Shown: positions 55,263 through 64,000 of the stretch, piece by piece
How positions within the stretch are numbered: the first letter of the stretch is position 1
Layout: each line of letters begins with the position of its first letter
The notes under the pieces: generated by a model
Told to the model about the DNA's origin: nothing
The model's database searches: none
Seen by the model: only the letters and a program-made list of their open reading frames with translations
Program-made: the position numbers and the translations under genes
Origin: Leguminivora glycinivorella
Taxonomy: Eukaryota; Arthropoda; Insecta; Lepidoptera; Tortricidae
Length of the DNA stretch: 64,000 bases
Direction of reading: 5' to 3'
Assembly: GCF_023078275.1 (NCBI RefSeq)
Contig: NC_062980.1
Location: 10,806,783 to 10,870,782, forward strand

Positions 55263-57713
55263 ATGTGACATAAGTTAATAAGAAATCGGAATAGTGACGA
55301 AGTATCGGAGAATTCTAGTAAGTAAGGAGAATTTTCCAATAACTTATCACAATAAGATAATTGAAACAAGACTGATATCGTAGTATTAATATTCATTGTT
55401 TTGTATAAAAGTTTTTGTTTAATTCATATACATCTCTCCCTTTAGAAGTTTTGTTATTTTACTTCAATTCTCACTGAACTAATTCAAAAAGTTATATTTC
55501 CAAGTAGCCTTAGGCTTTCCGTTCCGAAAAAGGAAAAGTAAATAGAGGGTTGAAAACTAGCACATTAAGTTATCCGCCACTGGCCAAAAGTGATGGATGG
55601 CGGGCGTTTCCGTTTTAAAACCGTCGACTTTGTTGGCATTGTTATTTCAGTCCTCGGGAACGTAACGAGAGGGAATGTTCAAAGTGACGGGGCACATATT
55701 TATAAGCAACCATAATTTTGTCTGAAGCGCATGTGTGTCCAACGCTTGCGCTGAAATATTTACGAGCTATTAGTGCAACAAGAACAAATATGTGCTCGGC
55801 GCACATTTCTCTTCCCTCGATCCCGGATCACGCGTCCCCGGCAATGACTGATTTAATACCCGTATGGAATTAAATCAAGCCCTATAATTAACGTCCCATC
55901 TTCAATATATCTTCGGGTACTTTGATGTGCTAAGACTATATGAATCGCTTGTCTCATTACGCATATGAACACATTTAGATATTCAATTAGAACAAAATGT
56001 TAATCGTTAGAAGCTAGTGGAACCCCGAGTGCTCATAAATCAAGCGGTTTATAGTTTTAATTCCATTTCTAAATTGAAAATCGGTTAAATGAGTGCACTT
56101 AACGACGACTCCACCCAGATTCAACATGGGCGCAGCACACTTGACAAATTGGTTCATTTTATTGAGTGGTCACATCGGCTTAACGGACTATTTATTTGCC
56201 GCGCCGGGGGTGCAAGAACGCGGTAGGGCCACTATATTGCAGTAATTCATCGAACCGCTACTAACCAACTGGCACAAAGAAGCTGTAATAGGGCCTCATG
56301 TAAATGCTAATACACTTTCCAAATGCGTGTTTTAAATTAAAATAATCCCAAATTTATATGTAAATTTGTGACCGCACTTTGTCCTTCGCGGCTCCTCGTT
56401 TCGACATCGATTACGTTACACGGATTCGGGCTTAGATCCGAGACAGATAAGTTTAATGAAGGGTTTTACTAAAATGGGGTACCTTCTGTGTAATCTGTCG
56501 ATTGCTTTAGTGCTTCTAGAGAGGAGATGCGGTGGGAGAGTTTATTGAAATTTTAATGTATTAAACTATTACAAGATGCCATTTTTAATGACTAAAATGT
56601 ATCTTTTGGTTTTATTGGTCGGAATTAATGTTTATAAGTTCAATAAAATCGAGTTTTTACGATGTACTTCACATCGGGTCCATCATTTTTATCTTAATTT
56701 TTATTTGGTTTCCTTAGTGGTGGCATTATCGGGCAATGTAAAAGCCGAAGTGGCAGTTCAGGGGACCACCCGGGCGCTGTCACTAGTCTGTCCAATCGAT
56801 GCGTGTGCTTCCCTATATGTCACTTCAATTAGTCATGATTAAGTGTAATTTATAGGTTCGTTTAATGGTCCATTAACCAGCTCCCTGGTGTCTAACGACT
56901 TCTTATTGTGAAACGCGACTTACATAAAACACTTTCGCCCAATTAAACTAAATGTTCACTAATAATTTATTCGGGAACAATCACTTTAAGTTTCCAATTT
57001 AGAAGATAAAACTTTTAAAAACCCAGCCATTATTATCACCGTTCATTAGAAGTTCGAAAAGGTAGCCAGTGCTCATTGCTGATAGCTTCTAGAAAGTTTC
57101 TTTTAATATTGAACTTTTCAAGTTATAACACCGAACAAATTACAAATTAGGTGTTCCTTAGGTACCGCTCTTTAGTAAAAAAAAAACTAATAACTTATCA
57201 TTCCAGAAGTTATTCATAAGCAATACTTTTCCAACCCTTTTAGCACATACCTAATTCTGAGTGAAAGACAATATCAATGTAATTTGATCCAACCCTCGGA
57301 CGCTTTATGAAATCATACGGTAGAAGAGTTATTGTATGCAAAAGGATCGTAAGAAAAACACTGTTTATTTTAACATGTAGCACATAATATTTTTCAAGAG
57401 GGTCAAATTTTAGTAAATGTCAATTTAAATCAATATCAATATCAGTGAACGAACACAGGACTAGAGATCTGAAGATGAAAATACCCAGAGAGAATAAGAT
57501 AAAATGCCGTCAGCGTCAACTAGCGTAAATATAAAAAAAAATGTTGCTACCTAAAACTACTACTTATAGAATTTGCAACAAATCATCGTTGAATTCGTGT
57601 TCTCCACTGGGAGCAGAGGGTTTGAGCTAGCACCAATTCACCAAAGAATATACAATTATACATGTATTATATTTACAACCGAATAGTAAATTACTATATT
57701 TCGTTTCAGATAT
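55263..57713. other. Non-coding stretch, nothing recognised
   Basis: No repeat family or gene recognised. The frame at 56576-56842 (88 codons, hydrophobic) starts with a genuine ATG but has no domain. Confidence 0.45.
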
Positions 57714-57799
57714 TGTATTATCAGCTGCAAAAGTGCATGGAGAAATCATGAATGAATTTATTGATAAATTTGCCATGAACTTTTGCAGCTGATAGTACA
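57714..57799. mobile_element. Short palindromic MITE (TATCAGCTGCAAAAG ends)
   Basis: GTATTATCAGCTGCAAAAG and CTTTTGCAGCTGATAGTAC are inverted with one mismatch, and CATGGAGAAAT / CATGAA continue inward. 86 bp, non-coding. Confidence 0.8.
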
Positions 57800-57954
57800 T
57801 TTTAGTTACATTTCAATACGTAAAAAGCGGGCATTTGAGCAAAACATATTTCAAATGTTTCCTGTCCGACTTACGAACAAAATTATGTGGTCTTATCTGT
57901 TCCTCAGGTAAATTATCTTTGTTCATCATTTGCTTGAATATACCATTCATTAGA

Positions 57955-58066
57955 GATCGGTGCAGCATGTCTTCCTCTTCTATACCTTTCTATCGTCCGT
58001 CATTTCATCATTCACTTGCTTTCCTTTTATATCATCTCCCACACAGTTCATCCACTTTTTCTACGG
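57955..58066 (-). pseudogene. C-terminal remnant of a non-LTR retrotransposon, minus strand
   Basis: On the minus strand it reads K-K-W-M-N-C-V-G-D-D-I, then K-Q-V-N-D-E-M-T-D-D-R-K-V, then (after one stop) K-R-K-T-C-C-T-D-L and stops. W-M-x-C-V-x-x-D-M/I ... V-x-D-E-M-T-x-D-R ... W-K-x-K-T-C-C is the ending of an insect LINE polymerase. The 129-codon plus-strand frame over the same DNA (57835-58224) is its shadow and is not called. Confidence 0.75.
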
Positions 58067-58464
58067 TTTATCTTTCCACATTCATTCGCATTTTCGCATT
58101 ACATTTCTTGTCACTTGATTATCATTACTCTGCATCACCTGCTGGCATGTCCTTAGTTTGCTGGCTTTATCATAATATAAGGCAAACATCCAACCGAAAG
58201 GCTAAAATTTCAACTACACCCTAAAAAAAACAACCGTTAATCCGATATCCGTCACGAAACCCAGTAAATTCGGTGTCGATACCCACTTAGTTATCTTTAG
58301 TCCTACCTAGACGTTCGTAAATAGTAAGCATGACAAATTGTATTCAATTTGCCGGGTGACAGGCACCGAGGAAAGCATTTGGGTAACAAATGCTTATGCT
58401 TTGAATACACGCGATATAAATGTATGGATACGGCGCGGGGCTGCCGGAGCTTGCCGGTTGCTAT

Positions 58465-58515
58465 TTTGTATGTATGTATGTAATAGCTTTATTGTTTGTG
58501 CATAACGCCAGGATA
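58465..58515 (-). mobile_element. Retroposon 3' tail, minus strand
   Basis: The plus strand reads (TGTA)n then ATAGCTTTATTGTTTGTGCA. Reversed, this is TGCACAAACAATAAAGCTAT with a TACA-repeat tail, a typical LINE 3' terminus. Confidence 0.5.
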
Positions 58516-58859
58516 TATTAGAGGAAATTGCAACTTTATGAGTCTATTTCTTTACTATTTGAGGGACTAAGATAAATTTAAGTTCATGAACAAAAAAAAA
58601 TGTAAATAAGACAATAAGATGATTATTTTTATGAAATATCTTTAAGAATTTATCAGGAGAGCATCAACCTACATATATTTTTGGTAGGATTCCACCTTTT
58701 GGACCGGGCCTTTTGGATTGGATTGATGTTACAAAAGATGGCAGGTTCAAGTTCTGTTCGAGGATTTCTATTTTTCTTTCAACGAAAAAAACAGGAGAGA
58801 ATTAAACAGATTTAGATAATGCTTAAGTAATGAATCTATTTTGTAACAACTATAACGCC

Positions 58860-59145
58860 GCGTCTTGCGTGAGCGACGAACCCGCGACGGCGACGCGATG
58901 CGATGCGATGCGACGAAATCAAACCTTCTATCTCTATGGACTTGTCTTAGGTGGGCGACGGAACGCGACGGCGATGCGACGCGACGAACTAGCGATGAAC
59001 ATGCGAATGTTAAGCGACGCGATGCGACGCGATGCGATCAAACCGCTGTGTTCATATGGGAGTGTCTTGCGTAAGCGACGGCCCGCGACGGCCCGCGACG
59101 GCGATGCGACGCGATGCGATGGCGATGGGCGCGCGATCAAGCTAT
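58860..59145. repeat. GCGACG/GATGCGACGC tandem-repeat block
   Basis: Three irregular units each contain a TCTTGCGTGAGCGACG-like or GTCTTAGGTGGGCGACGG-like start, CGCGACGGCGATGCGACGCG and a spacer such as ATCAAACC...ATGG. The inverted equivalent is at 61680-61760. The overlapping frames on both strands are low-complexity artefacts. Confidence 0.85.
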
Positions 59146-59498
59146 TTGATTTTTAGAAGCAAATTCAATACGTAGAGAGGTCGGACTAGAGAAATAACGA
59201 TTGATTACTAGTCTCACATTTCATTCTTTATATTTTCTTATAATAAAAATTCAAAATATTCAAATTAACATAAGTTGACCAAAGGAGTAATGTGCCTAAA
59301 AAGTAAGGAAATTACAACTTTTGTAACTTGTATTGACAGCCTTTGGTTATGTGCACGGTGATACGTGATTGTCTGCGTAAAATATTAAAATTTAAGTGTG
59401 AACTAAAAATATGAAACACTAGTGCGATGACCTTACGATATATGTACTAGCACTTGACTTTGGTGAATAGGATCACAAAATTAACTAGTTATTATAAC
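59146..59498. other. Spacer with body shared with the 61.6-kb module
   Basis: Mostly plain, but 59440-59490 (ACTAGCACTTGACTTTGGTG, AATAGGATCACAAAATT) is matched in inverted orientation at 61620-61660, in both cases next to a tRNA-like head. Confidence 0.55.
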
Positions 59499-59610
59499 GG
59501 GCTCGTAGCCTAGCGGTTTCGACGTCTGGACGCCGCGCCAGCGGTGTGAGTTCGAACCTCGGCTGAGGCATGCTTTTGCAGTTTTATTTTTGTTTCTTTT
59601 ATTTTCTATT
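59499..59610 (+). mobile_element. SINE with tRNA-like head (family S2), copy 1
   Basis: A-box CGTAGCCTAGCGGTTT, B-box TGAGTTCGAACCTCGG, then TTTTGCAGTTTTATTTTTGT. The acceptor ends do not pair as a tRNA. Copy 2 is inverted at 61507-61612. Confidence 0.75.
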
Positions 59611-59976
59611 ATTTGATTGTTTACTTTTTTCTTTCTGTAAGAATCTTCATTCTTATTTTTATTTTATTTTTAATAACTCCGGCTTTTATACTAACAAGGA
59701 AAGGTACCCATACAAAAAAAAATATAATTAGACTACTCTTTAAGGGGCGTTCATTGTAATTCCTGCGATTCCTGCATTTATTGTAACTCTTAAATAATAA
59801 TATTATCCTAAACCAGAACTTCTTGTTGCCATATAAAAAAAATACATATAAGACATACCTTTGTGTCGATAGATATTTTTCAGTACAGATGGTGTTTTTT
59901 TTACGCACTAGTGCGAGAAGTGGTTCATTATATGCCAGGTCGAAACTTCGGAGGCTCATCTGTACTGTAAAACGTC
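59611..59976. other. Non-coding stretch, nothing recognised
   Basis: AT-rich. The 112-codon minus frame at 59621-59959 is Lys/Phe/Ile-rich without a motif and is not called. Confidence 0.45.
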
Positions 59977-60102
59977 GTACGATACACGTGCGAAAAGGAA
60001 ATTAGTAACTCGTGTCGATTTAAAACACTCCCTTCGGTCGTGTTTTAATTTATCGCCACTCGTTTCGAACTTCCTTTTTTACGCACTTGTATCGTAATGT
60101 AC
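59977..60102. mobile_element. Palindromic MITE (GTACGATACACGTGCG ends)
   Basis: GTACGATACACGTGCGAAAA / TTTTACGCACTTGTATCGTA inverted ends, with AACTCGTGTCGATTTAAAAC and GTTTTAATTTATCGCCACTC inside. Non-coding. Confidence 0.7.
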
Positions 60103-60304
60103 TATTTTAAAGCACATAAAATTCGAATAAAATACACTGCTGACATGGGCCTGCTCACTGCTCAGTTCAGTCTGCGCCCAGCGCTCATAGACAGTGGATC
60201 TACGTTCGATAGTCCGGCGCACCGTGCTCTCGTAAGCGTAAGCAGCTAGATAGTTCTGAGAAGTGCTGTATATAGGTACTGCGACTAAACAAATCTTGAT
60301 CCTG

Positions 60305-60340
60305 TTGGTGGCAAACAGGCATACGGTCCGCCTGATTTTT
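60305..60340 (+). mobile_element. Fragment of the GTCGGTGGCAAAC repeat
   Basis: GTTGGTGGCAAACAGGCATA, CGGTCCGCCTGAT matches the module at 33139-33260 and its inverse near 25803-25835. Confidence 0.6.
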
Positions 60341-60411
60341 ACACATGCAATTTTATCCAAGAAATTTTACTTGAAATCTGATGAGAGTTTGAATTAGTAT
60401 TATATTTCGGG

Positions 60412-60544
60412 ACCAGGGGACCGATTTTTGAGTCTCACGCGTTCGAATTCAGAAAATTGTCACTGAAAATACTAAGCAATTCACTGTTTTCAACCGTTAT
60501 TTTAGTGACAAATCCCATATGTGAGATTCAAAAACCGGCCCCCA
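60412..60544. mobile_element. Palindromic MITE (CCGATTTTTGAGTCTCAC ends)
   Basis: ACCGATTTTTGAGTCTCAC near 60419 is mirrored by GTGAGATTCAAAAACCGG near 60521. ATTGTCACTGAAAATA and TATTTTAGTGACAAAT continue the pairing. Confidence 0.75.
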
Positions 60545-60569
60545 GGATGAGGTTCTGGTTTTCATGGTG

Positions 60570-60760
60570 GAGTCAGGATATGGTCAACAAAACTGCTATT
60601 TTACTCATAATAACTCCACTATGTTTGGGCTTATTACATTTGGGCTGATGAGCAGCGTCGATCTCGATGATATCCAAGGTCACATGATCGAGTCAGGAAA
60701 TCAATAACAGAACTGCTATTCTACTTATCGTAACTCGACCATGTTTGATCTCATTAGCCG
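60570..60760. repeat. Tandem duplication, about 111-bp period
   Basis: GAGTCAGGATATGGTCAACA, AAACTGCTATTTTACTCATA, TAACTCCACTATGTTTGGGC recurs as GAGTCAGGAAATCAATAACA, GAACTGCTATTCTACTTATC, TAACTCGACCATGTTTGATC 111 bases later. Confidence 0.8.
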
Positions 60761-61171
60761 GGCCAATAACACATGTAATTTTTTGCACACAGCTCAGCTC
60801 TTTGAAACTGTTTATTTTAAGTTACTTACAATTAGTAGGTAACATAACATACATATAATAATAATATATTCTTATCTCTTGTAAACTTTACAAAAAAGTT
60901 AACACATGAAACCAAAAGAATTGTTACTAGCAATTAAATTCAAAACTATCAAGATCATTCTTGCCTGTGTGTTGCGTTACCGGTGGCTCGCGTACCGAGC
61001 ACCAACGCCATCTATCAATGGCTATTTCACGAAATTGATGAACGCTCTAAGGAATAAGGGCTCTTAGTGTAGTGGTTATGCCAGTCGACACTAGATGGCA
61101 GCATTAAAAACACTGGGTTACACTGTATGACATTTTTTCATTTCAAGTAAATAGTATACGTTAATTCGTAG
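60761..61171. other. Non-coding stretch, nothing recognised
   Basis: Two ATGGC..CA words (61008-61020, 61095-61100) hint at a decayed repeat only. Confidence 0.45.
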
Positions 61172-61240
61172 CTCAGTTTTGCCGTGAAGGACGGACAAAT
61201 AAATAGACACACACACACTTTCCCGTTTATAATATTGGTA
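61172..61240 (-). mobile_element. Helitron-like fragment, minus strand
   Basis: On the minus strand: GGGAAAGTGTGTGTGTGTCT, then TTTGTCCGTCCTTCACGGCA. It matches the interior of the plus-strand fragments at 32683 and 61400. Confidence 0.55.
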
Positions 61241-61399
61241 TGGATTAAAATAAACATTAAGTTAATAAAAACAAAATGCAGTATTATTGTGTGCTACTTA
61301 AAACTTTCCCTGTTAGTACGTATAAAACCCAAAGTTCTTAAAAAAAATAAGAAAGTAGAATCTTAGAGAAAGAAATAAGCAGGTAAACAAAATCAAATA

Positions 61400-61482
61400 A
61401 TCCATACTGATTAAACTGGAAAGTGTGTGTGTGTCTGTTTGTTTGTCCGTCTTTCAAGAGAAGCCGCGGGCAAAAGCTAGTA
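61400..61482 (+). mobile_element. Helitron-like 3' fragment
   Basis: GGAAAGTGTGTGTGTGTCTG, TTTGTTTGTCCGTCTTTCA and the 3' end CCGCGGGCAAAAGCTAG followed by T. Internally deleted compared with 32683-32966. It faces the fragment at 61172-61240. Confidence 0.6.
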
Positions 61483-61506
61483 GAACATAAAAGAAAAAAG
61501 TAAATA

Positions 61507-61612
61507 AAAATGCAAAAAGATTGCGTGAGCCGAGATTCGAACTCGCGACACTCATGGCGCAAACGATTCCACCTAGAAGTCAAACCCGCTAGACCATTTG
61601 CACATTGTGAAA
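61507..61612 (-). mobile_element. SINE with tRNA-like head (family S2), copy 2, inverted
   Basis: On the minus strand: A-box AATGGTCTAGCGGGTTTGA, B-box CGAGTTCGAATCTCGGC, then CAATCTTTTTGCATTTTTAT. An intact A-to-B box spacing is kept, but tRNA acceptor pairing is not. Confidence 0.75.
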
Positions 61613-61679
61613 GACGGCGAATCTTGTGATTCTAATCACCAAAATGCTAGTGCCGAAGTTTCGTGCGATGGATACGCGA

Positions 61680-61760
61680 TGACCTTGAGCCATCGCCGTC
61701 GCATCGCGTCGCATCGCGTCGCGTCGCGTCGCGTCGCCCGTCGCTCACGCAAGACGGAGC
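61680..61760. repeat. GCGACG tandem block, inverted copy
   Basis: (GTCGC)n with CATCGCGTC units, ending GCCCGTCGCTCACGCAAGAC, the reverse complement of the opening of the block at 58860. Confidence 0.85.
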
Positions 61761-61918
61761 GTAAAAACTACTAAACTGAAAAAATACAAACTTACAATAC
61801 TGCACATACTTTTATACTCAAGACGAATTCTGTAAATCCCTTAGCTTAAAAATAGTTTTACAAAACCCTCTTAAGTCTTATTTATGCACGAAAAAGGGGC
61901 AGACGCTAGTACCCAAGA

Positions 61919-62836
61919 TACAGGGTGGTTCATTAATCATTGCCCCTAACGCCAGGGGCTAAACGAATATGTTTAAGCAAAATACAGCTAAGAAGGTAAC
62001 GACTTGTTGTTGATACCCCGTCCCTTAGAATCTTTACGTAAACTGATTTAATGTCTTAACGCTTTATACGGAGGATTTCGGAAGGCAATGGGGATATTTC
62101 CGCAGTATACATTCAAAGACGGACAAACGGATACATATATACATATTACACAGACAGCATATTATTTAGTGTAATTTTGATAAAGTTGGAGCATAATTGA
62201 ATTAGAATCTATAATTATGTCAACTATTTAGTATGTATACAAAATGAAATTAAGAAGGTACCGAAATTGATGGTTTTATTATATTTGTGTAAATGAATAA
62301 GGTGTATTGCTTCGTAATCGCCTTTTCGTTGCCAGTTATGAAGCGTATTGTTTCATAATTATTAATTATTGTCTTAAACTTCGAAACCTTTAAAGGCTTT
62401 AAATTACATGATCTAGTGTAGTCTTAGTTATTTTTAACATACTTTTAGGTCGAATATTGTTAGTTAATTCAATATCCTACGGTTATGGTTGCGCAATGAC
62501 TGCGCAATAAAACCTATTTGTAATTTGTACTTCTAATAAAATAAAAATCTTAGACCGTCGAAAAAACGTTTGTTTTAGCTTGATTCACAGTCCATAGCCG
62601 TGGTTCACTTATACGGACATTAACATAAGAACGAATCGCCACTCGGTATTACCAAAACCAAGAGGTAGTTAATCATACCTAATCTGCTTTCAATCTAACT
62701 TCACGTAGTGTAGATCATAATTATGTTGTGCACTGAGTTGTGGCCACGAGTGTTATTCCAGAGGTAAATCACTGGAGCCCCCATTGTATGTAATTGTAAC
62801 TAAAATGGAGTTCACGGTTATTCTGGCCACCCTGTA
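61919..62836. mobile_element. TA-flanked DNA transposon, non-autonomous, 914 bp
   Basis: TA at 61919-61920 and 62835-62836 bracket CAGGGTGG...CCACCCTG (61921-62834). The inverted end is only about 8 bases exact, with weaker similarity inward. No transposase frame is present. A Tc1/mariner-type origin is inferred from the TA duplication and CAGGGTG start. Confidence 0.65.
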
Positions 62837-62944
62837 TATTTGGACTTGTATGCTCTTGGTAAACAATGGTAACACATCACCAGGAAACTTGCTCATATCG
62901 CAGCCATCGCATGTGACTCGACCCTATTTAGATTAAAACTAATA

Positions 62945-63365
62945 GACAACAAAATTCACAGCTCTATCTGTCAGCCATGTTGGTAAATCAAAGACGAAAG
63001 ACGACAGCATATTATCAGCTAATAAATATTTTATAAAATTAATTCGTGGTTCAATCACAAATCCATGGTTATTGCAATATGTCTCTTTTAAAGTACCAAC
63101 ACCTTTTGTGAGAACTACTCTTAGGCCTCGTCCCACACCTCTTTTTGTTGTCCCCAGCACCAACTCAGTAGCTTTAGATACCAGCCCTCTATATGTAGCA
63201 CTGGGTCACATTAATAATATTCTTTTGTTTGACCCCCAGGCTGACATATTCTCGCAGGGGGAACCGAAACTTCTAGCCACTGCTACTCGGTATTTGGAGT
63301 CGATCTCGACTCCCACAAGTATTATAATAATTATAGTCATAGCATTTAAGAATAGTATTATGTAT
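62945..63365 (+). pseudogene. LINE (Jockey/CR1-like) ORF2 C-terminal remnant
   Basis: An open reading frame from about 62950 to the stop at 63366, without a proper ATG. It contains D-D-S-I-L-S-A-N-K-Y-F-I-K-L-I-R-G-S-I (about 63000-63056), then L-L-Q-Y-V-S-F-K-V-P-T-P-F-V-R-T-T (about 63066-63117), and later a D-I-F-S motif (near 63244). This matches the tail of insect LINE polymerases, where R-x-x-x-D-x-x-x-x-x-K-L-I-x-G and I-x-F-x-V-P-x-x-x-x-R precede the stop. The RT catalytic domain is absent upstream, where DNA transposon sequence begins. The opposite frame at 62939-63163 is its shadow. Confidence 0.65.
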
Positions 63366-63891
63366 TAGAGATATAAGTTTATTTGATATACCTAATGTAA
63401 GTGACATGTCGTAATAATTTGTTATGTTTAAGCAGTGTATTATGTTCCGTAGTACTGTCTAGATCGTAAATTCAATTTTATGTATAGTTGTATAGTCCTG
63501 TGTTGTAATCTTTACCTGTAACCTATAACTTACATGTTTGGTTTATCTGTTAGTGTAAGGACTTTCAAATGCACCTGAATAGTATTATTAATATTACAAT
63601 GATTATTGTTTCCAAACTTTGAATACAAGTGTAGTGCCATAGACTACATAAAGGTATAGCTAATAAATAATTGTTGTTATAGATTAAAAACAGCTAAAAG
63701 TAATCGTTTAAAAAAACCTAGAACTGTGAGCAACTAACTAGTGCAATTGGAGAGCTAATTAAAAATATCGGCCATATTTTTGCTCCATTCGATTTCCAAT
63801 ACACTAAGCACAGAGCATGCACTTAATCAATAATGGTACTTTATCCTACATCTTTCATAAATGCTGACCGCGTTATATTTAGAGACTCAGA
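63366..63891. other. Non-coding stretch, nothing recognised
   Basis: AT-rich sequence with no further repeat recognised. Confidence 0.5.
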
Positions 63892-63934
63892 CCCAAAGCC
63901 ACCCCCTTAACAACGCAAAGGGGGTGGCTTTGGG
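63892..63934. repeat. 17-bp perfect GC-rich hairpin
   Basis: CCCAAAGCCACCCCCTT (63892-63908) pairs perfectly with AAGGGGGTGGCTTTGGG (63918-63934) around a nine-base loop AACAACGCA. No poly-T follows directly, so a Pol III terminator is not indicated. Confidence 0.9.
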
Positions 63935-64000
63935 CCCCAGAATACAAGCCTCAAGACTCATTCAGACGTCGTCTTTGATCAAGTACTTAACAAATTTGCA

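Noticed and set aside
57835..58224. 129-codon plus frame
   Set aside because: It is the opposite-strand reading of a LINE C-terminal remnant.
58830..59156. Overlapping 108-, 69- and 68-codon frames on both strands
   Set aside because: Low-complexity product of the GCGACG tandem array.
59499..59575. tRNA gene
   Set aside because: Both promoter boxes are present but the acceptor ends are not complementary, and the sequence recurs as a repeat at 61507-61612.
59621..59959. 112-codon minus frame
   Set aside because: AT-driven Lys/Phe/Ile-rich translation with no motif; part overlaps repeat sequence.

Overview
The window is AT-rich eukaryotic DNA with no recognisable host gene. It looks like an intergenic or intronic stretch of an insect genome, most likely a moth or butterfly (Lepidoptera). 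The evidence is the repeat content: tRNA-headed SINEs, degenerate C-terminal ends of non-LTR retrotransposons with insect-type motifs, short non-autonomous DNA transposons with TA or 8-bp target duplications, a Helitron-type 3' end, and the dispersed repeat ending in TACGGAACCCT that I associate with lepidopteran genomes. The species cannot be read from the sequence. No open reading frame is long or conserved enough to call a host gene. No rRNA gene, functional tRNA gene, CRISPR array or bacterial-type operon is present.

Layout. 1-4714: plain sequence with one GGCCGAAT-type MITE. 4715-9647: the main object, a complete-ended DIRS-type tyrosine-recombinase retrotransposon. It has split inverted terminal repeats, an internal complementary region, and decayed gag, RT/RNase H and recombinase genes, with a MITE nested in its leader. 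9648-24060: mostly featureless apart from a GC-rich 262-bp palindrome, a diverged tandem duplication and one copy of the GGTTCCGTA repeat. 24061-33300: LINE 3' ends, SINE pieces, small palindromic MITEs, a second GGTTCCGTA copy between 39-bp direct repeats, a Helitron-like fragment and a hammerhead-ribozyme-like motif. 33490-35850: two copies of a CG-dotted repeat flanking a hAT-type element with an 8-bp target duplication. 36000-44000: sparse MITEs, a SINE and a third GGTTCCGTA copy. 44018-48703: two more hAT-like elements, SINEs and a 311-bp tandem duplication. 49000-54600: SINE heads, a 100-bp near-perfect hairpin, a LINE C-terminus with a zinc-knuckle motif, a 178-bp recent tandem duplication and paired MITEs. 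55000-64000: LINE ends, palindromic MITEs, a mirrored module of GCGACG repeat plus tRNA-like SINE, a 914-bp TA-flanked element and the C-terminus of a Jockey/CR1-like LINE.

There is no gene network to describe: nearly everything recognisable is mobile DNA, and every coding remnant is broken. The most informative object is the DIRS element. Its terminal repeats and internal complementary region are identical in all compared bases although its proteins are dead, which points to recent mobilisation in trans. The next most informative is the ribozyme-like motif at 33008-33124. I did not find a convincing new biological system.
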